The notes under the pieces were generated by a model. The model searched no databases. It was given only the letters and a program-made list of their open reading frames with translations, and was not told the DNA's origin. Shown piece after piece: positions 62,835-64,000 of a stretch of DNA of 64,000 nt; within the stretch, counting starts at the first letter, position 1; each line of letters starts with the position of its first letter. The stretch covers positions 479,020-543,019 of the forward strand of contig NZ_WTYU01000002.1 in NCBI RefSeq assembly GCF_009827615.1, written 5' to 3'. A program made the position numbers and the translations under genes. Source of the stretch: Allopontixanthobacter confluentis. Its GTDB lineage: Bacteria > Pseudomonadota > Alphaproteobacteria > Sphingomonadales > Sphingomonadaceae.

Positions 62835-63578
62835 ATGCTGAAAATTGACAACCTGTCTGCTGAAATTGGCGGCAAGCCCATCCTCAAAGGCCTGAGCCTG
62901 TTCATCAATGCAGGCGAAATCCATGCCATCATGGGCCCTAATGGCGCGGGTAAATCCACGCTGGCCTATGTGCTGGGCGGGCGCCCCGGTTATGAAGTGA
63001 CCGGCGGCAGCGTCACCTTCATGGGCAAGGATCTGCTGGAACTTGAAACGCATGAACGGGCGGCGCTGGGCCTGTTCCTGGGTTTCCAGTATCCGGTTGA
63101 AATTCCCGGCGTGTCCAACGTACAATTCCTGCGCGAAGCGCTGAATGCCCAGCGCGGTGCCCGCGGCGAAGCCCCGCTTTCCGGCGGCGAATTTCTGAAA
63201 CTGGCCAAGGAAAAGGCCTCCCTGCTGAAAATGGACATGGAAATGCTCAAGCGGCAGGTCAATGTCGGCTTTTCCGGCGGTGAGAAAAAGCGCGCCGAAA
63301 TGGTCCAGATGGGCATTCTCGACCCGGTTTTCGCCGTGCTGGATGAAACCGATAGCGGCCTTGATATCGACGCGCTGCGCATTGTGGGTGACGGGATCAA
63401 CACCATCATGCGCAAGCCTGAAAGGGCCGTGCTGCTGATCACCCATTACCAGCGCCTGCTGGATTATGTGAAGCCCGATTTCGTCCATGTGCTGGCCGAT
63501 GGCCGGATCGTCAAAACCGGCGGGCCGGAACTGGCGCTGCGATTGGAAGAAGAAGGTTACGAGGTGGTCGCAGCGTGA
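62835..63578 (+). CDS. sufC: Fe-S assembly ATPase SufC
   Basis: ABC-type ATPase that drives SufBCD. The 247-residue protein has Walker A GPNGAGKST (residues 34-42), signature SGGEKKRAEM, Walker B VFAVLDETDSGLDIDAL, and the switch ITHYQRLLDYV. Length and motifs are standard. It follows DUF559 by 9 bp and overlaps sufD by 4 nt. Confidence 0.97.
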   Translation: MLKIDNLSAEIGGKPILKGLSLFINAGEIHAIMGPNGAGKSTLAYVLGGRPGYEVTGGSVTFMGKDLLELETHERAALGLFLGFQYPVEIPGVSNVQFLREALNAQRGARGEAPLSGGEFLKLAKEKASLLKMDMEMLKRQVNVGFSGGEKKRAEMVQMGILDPVFAVLDETDSGLDIDALRIVGDGINTIMRKPERAVLLITHYQRLLDYVKPDFVHVLADGRIVKTGGPELALRLEEEGYEVVAA

Positions 63579-64000
63579 CCGAGGCAGCCACCCTTCCCAC
63601 CACGCGCGACGAGGACTGGCGCTATGCTGACAGCGAATTTCTGGCTGCAGCAAACCCGCAAGCGATCAACCATTGGCGCACGTTGACCGTTCCGGCGGGC
63701 GAAACCCGTGCCAGATATTCCGAGGAATCTTCCGGCGCGCAATGCCCCGGTTCGGTCGAGCGATACCGCGTGCATGTAGAGCGGGGCGGCAGGTTCGAGG
63801 CGTTTCACCTTGTCACGGGCGGCCGTTATGTCCGCCATGAAATCGAAGTTACGCTGGAAGAAGGCGCGCATTTCGAATTCGGCGGGGTCACTCTGGGCGG
63901 CGATGACAAGGTGCAGGAATTTGTCACCAGGGTCATCCATGCTGAGCCCAATGCGACATCGAACCAGGTTGTTCGCGCTGTCCAATGGGGCAAGTCGACC
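63575..64000 (+). CDS. sufD: Fe-S assembly protein SufD, N-terminal part
   Basis: Runs off the right edge; the first 142 codons are seen. The start is GTG at 63575, overlapping the sufC stop (GTGA). Family features: DEDWRYADSEFLAAANP at the N-terminus (SufD-type RDEDWRYT), then the beta-helix beginning RVHVERGGRFEAFHLVTGGRYVRHEIEVTLEEGAHFEFGGVTLGGDDK. With SufB and SufC it forms the scaffold complex. Confidence 0.92.
   Translation, partial: MTEAATLPTTRDEDWRYADSEFLAAANPQAINHWRTLTVPAGETRARYSEESSGAQCPGSVERYRVHVERGGRFEAFHLVTGGRYVRHEIEVTLEEGAHFEFGGVTLGGDDKVQEFVTRVIHAEPNATSNQVVRAVQWGKST

Overview
The window reads as the replication-origin region of an alphaproteobacterial chromosome, most likely a sphingomonad of the Erythrobacteraceae type. 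This rests on gene order and family content, not on a database search. The key stretch is rho, hemJ and hemE on the minus strand, then a 320-bp DnaA-box-rich gap, then a PpsR-type kinase/pyrophosphorylase, maf, aroE, coaE and dnaQ on the plus strand. That order matches the hemE-side oriC known from Caulobacter and relatives. About 8-10 kb to the left lie parB, parA, rsmG, mnmG and mnmE with four parS-like 16-mers. No rRNA or tRNA gene, insertion sequence, prophage or CRISPR array was seen; all long frames look like intact chromosomal genes.

Layout. 1-8.3 kb: tail of an S4-domain protein, ferredoxin fdxA, CarD regulator, two lipoproteins, tRNA t6A synthase (Sua5/TsaC), an acyl-CoA dehydrogenase, a sorbosone-dehydrogenase-like protein, free-methionine-sulfoxide reductase and a small secreted protein. 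8.3-12.8 kb: the main accessory block, an atypical chaperone-usher-like cluster with a DUF4402 candidate subunit, a PapD-like chaperone and a 923-residue usher-like outer-membrane protein. 13-19 kb: parB-parA-rsmG-mnmG-mnmE with parS sites. 19-25.3 kb: dienelactone hydrolase, a stand-alone glutamate-synthase-like protein, a BLUF photoreceptor, rho, hemJ and hemE. 25.3-25.6 kb: oriC. 25.6-34.5 kb: ppsR, maf, aroE, coaE, dnaQ, hpf, ptsN and small housekeeping genes, then xth and erpA. 34.5-40 kb: 2Fe-2S ferredoxin, S9 peptidase, a PopZ-like DUF2497 protein, TolC and a PIMT-like methyltransferase. 40-50 kb: class I fumarase, a LytS/LytTR pair, UrcA, a lipid kinase, a phosphoesterase, rpsI/rplM and heme A synthase. 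50-60 kb: a MerC protein with a Zur-like operator, a ThiS-ThiG fusion, two unknown genes, a long-chain acyl-CoA ligase, gamma-glutamyltransferase, pyrD, a structured non-coding interval, a DUF885 peptidase and an AraC regulator. 60.4-64 kb: a suf operon (regulator, sufB, a DUF559 protein, sufC, start of sufD).

How it fits together. The oriC, parABS locus and a PopZ-like polar-hub protein sit within about 25 kb and plausibly form one origin-segregation module. Heme synthesis (hemE, hemJ, ctaA) and Fe-S assembly (suf, erpA) also fall here. The less ordinary items are the DUF4402/chaperone/usher cluster, the ThiS-ThiG fusion, a DUF559 frame translationally coupled inside the suf operon, the structured RNA-like interval near 57.2 kb and the two unknown genes at 51.2-52.4 kb.
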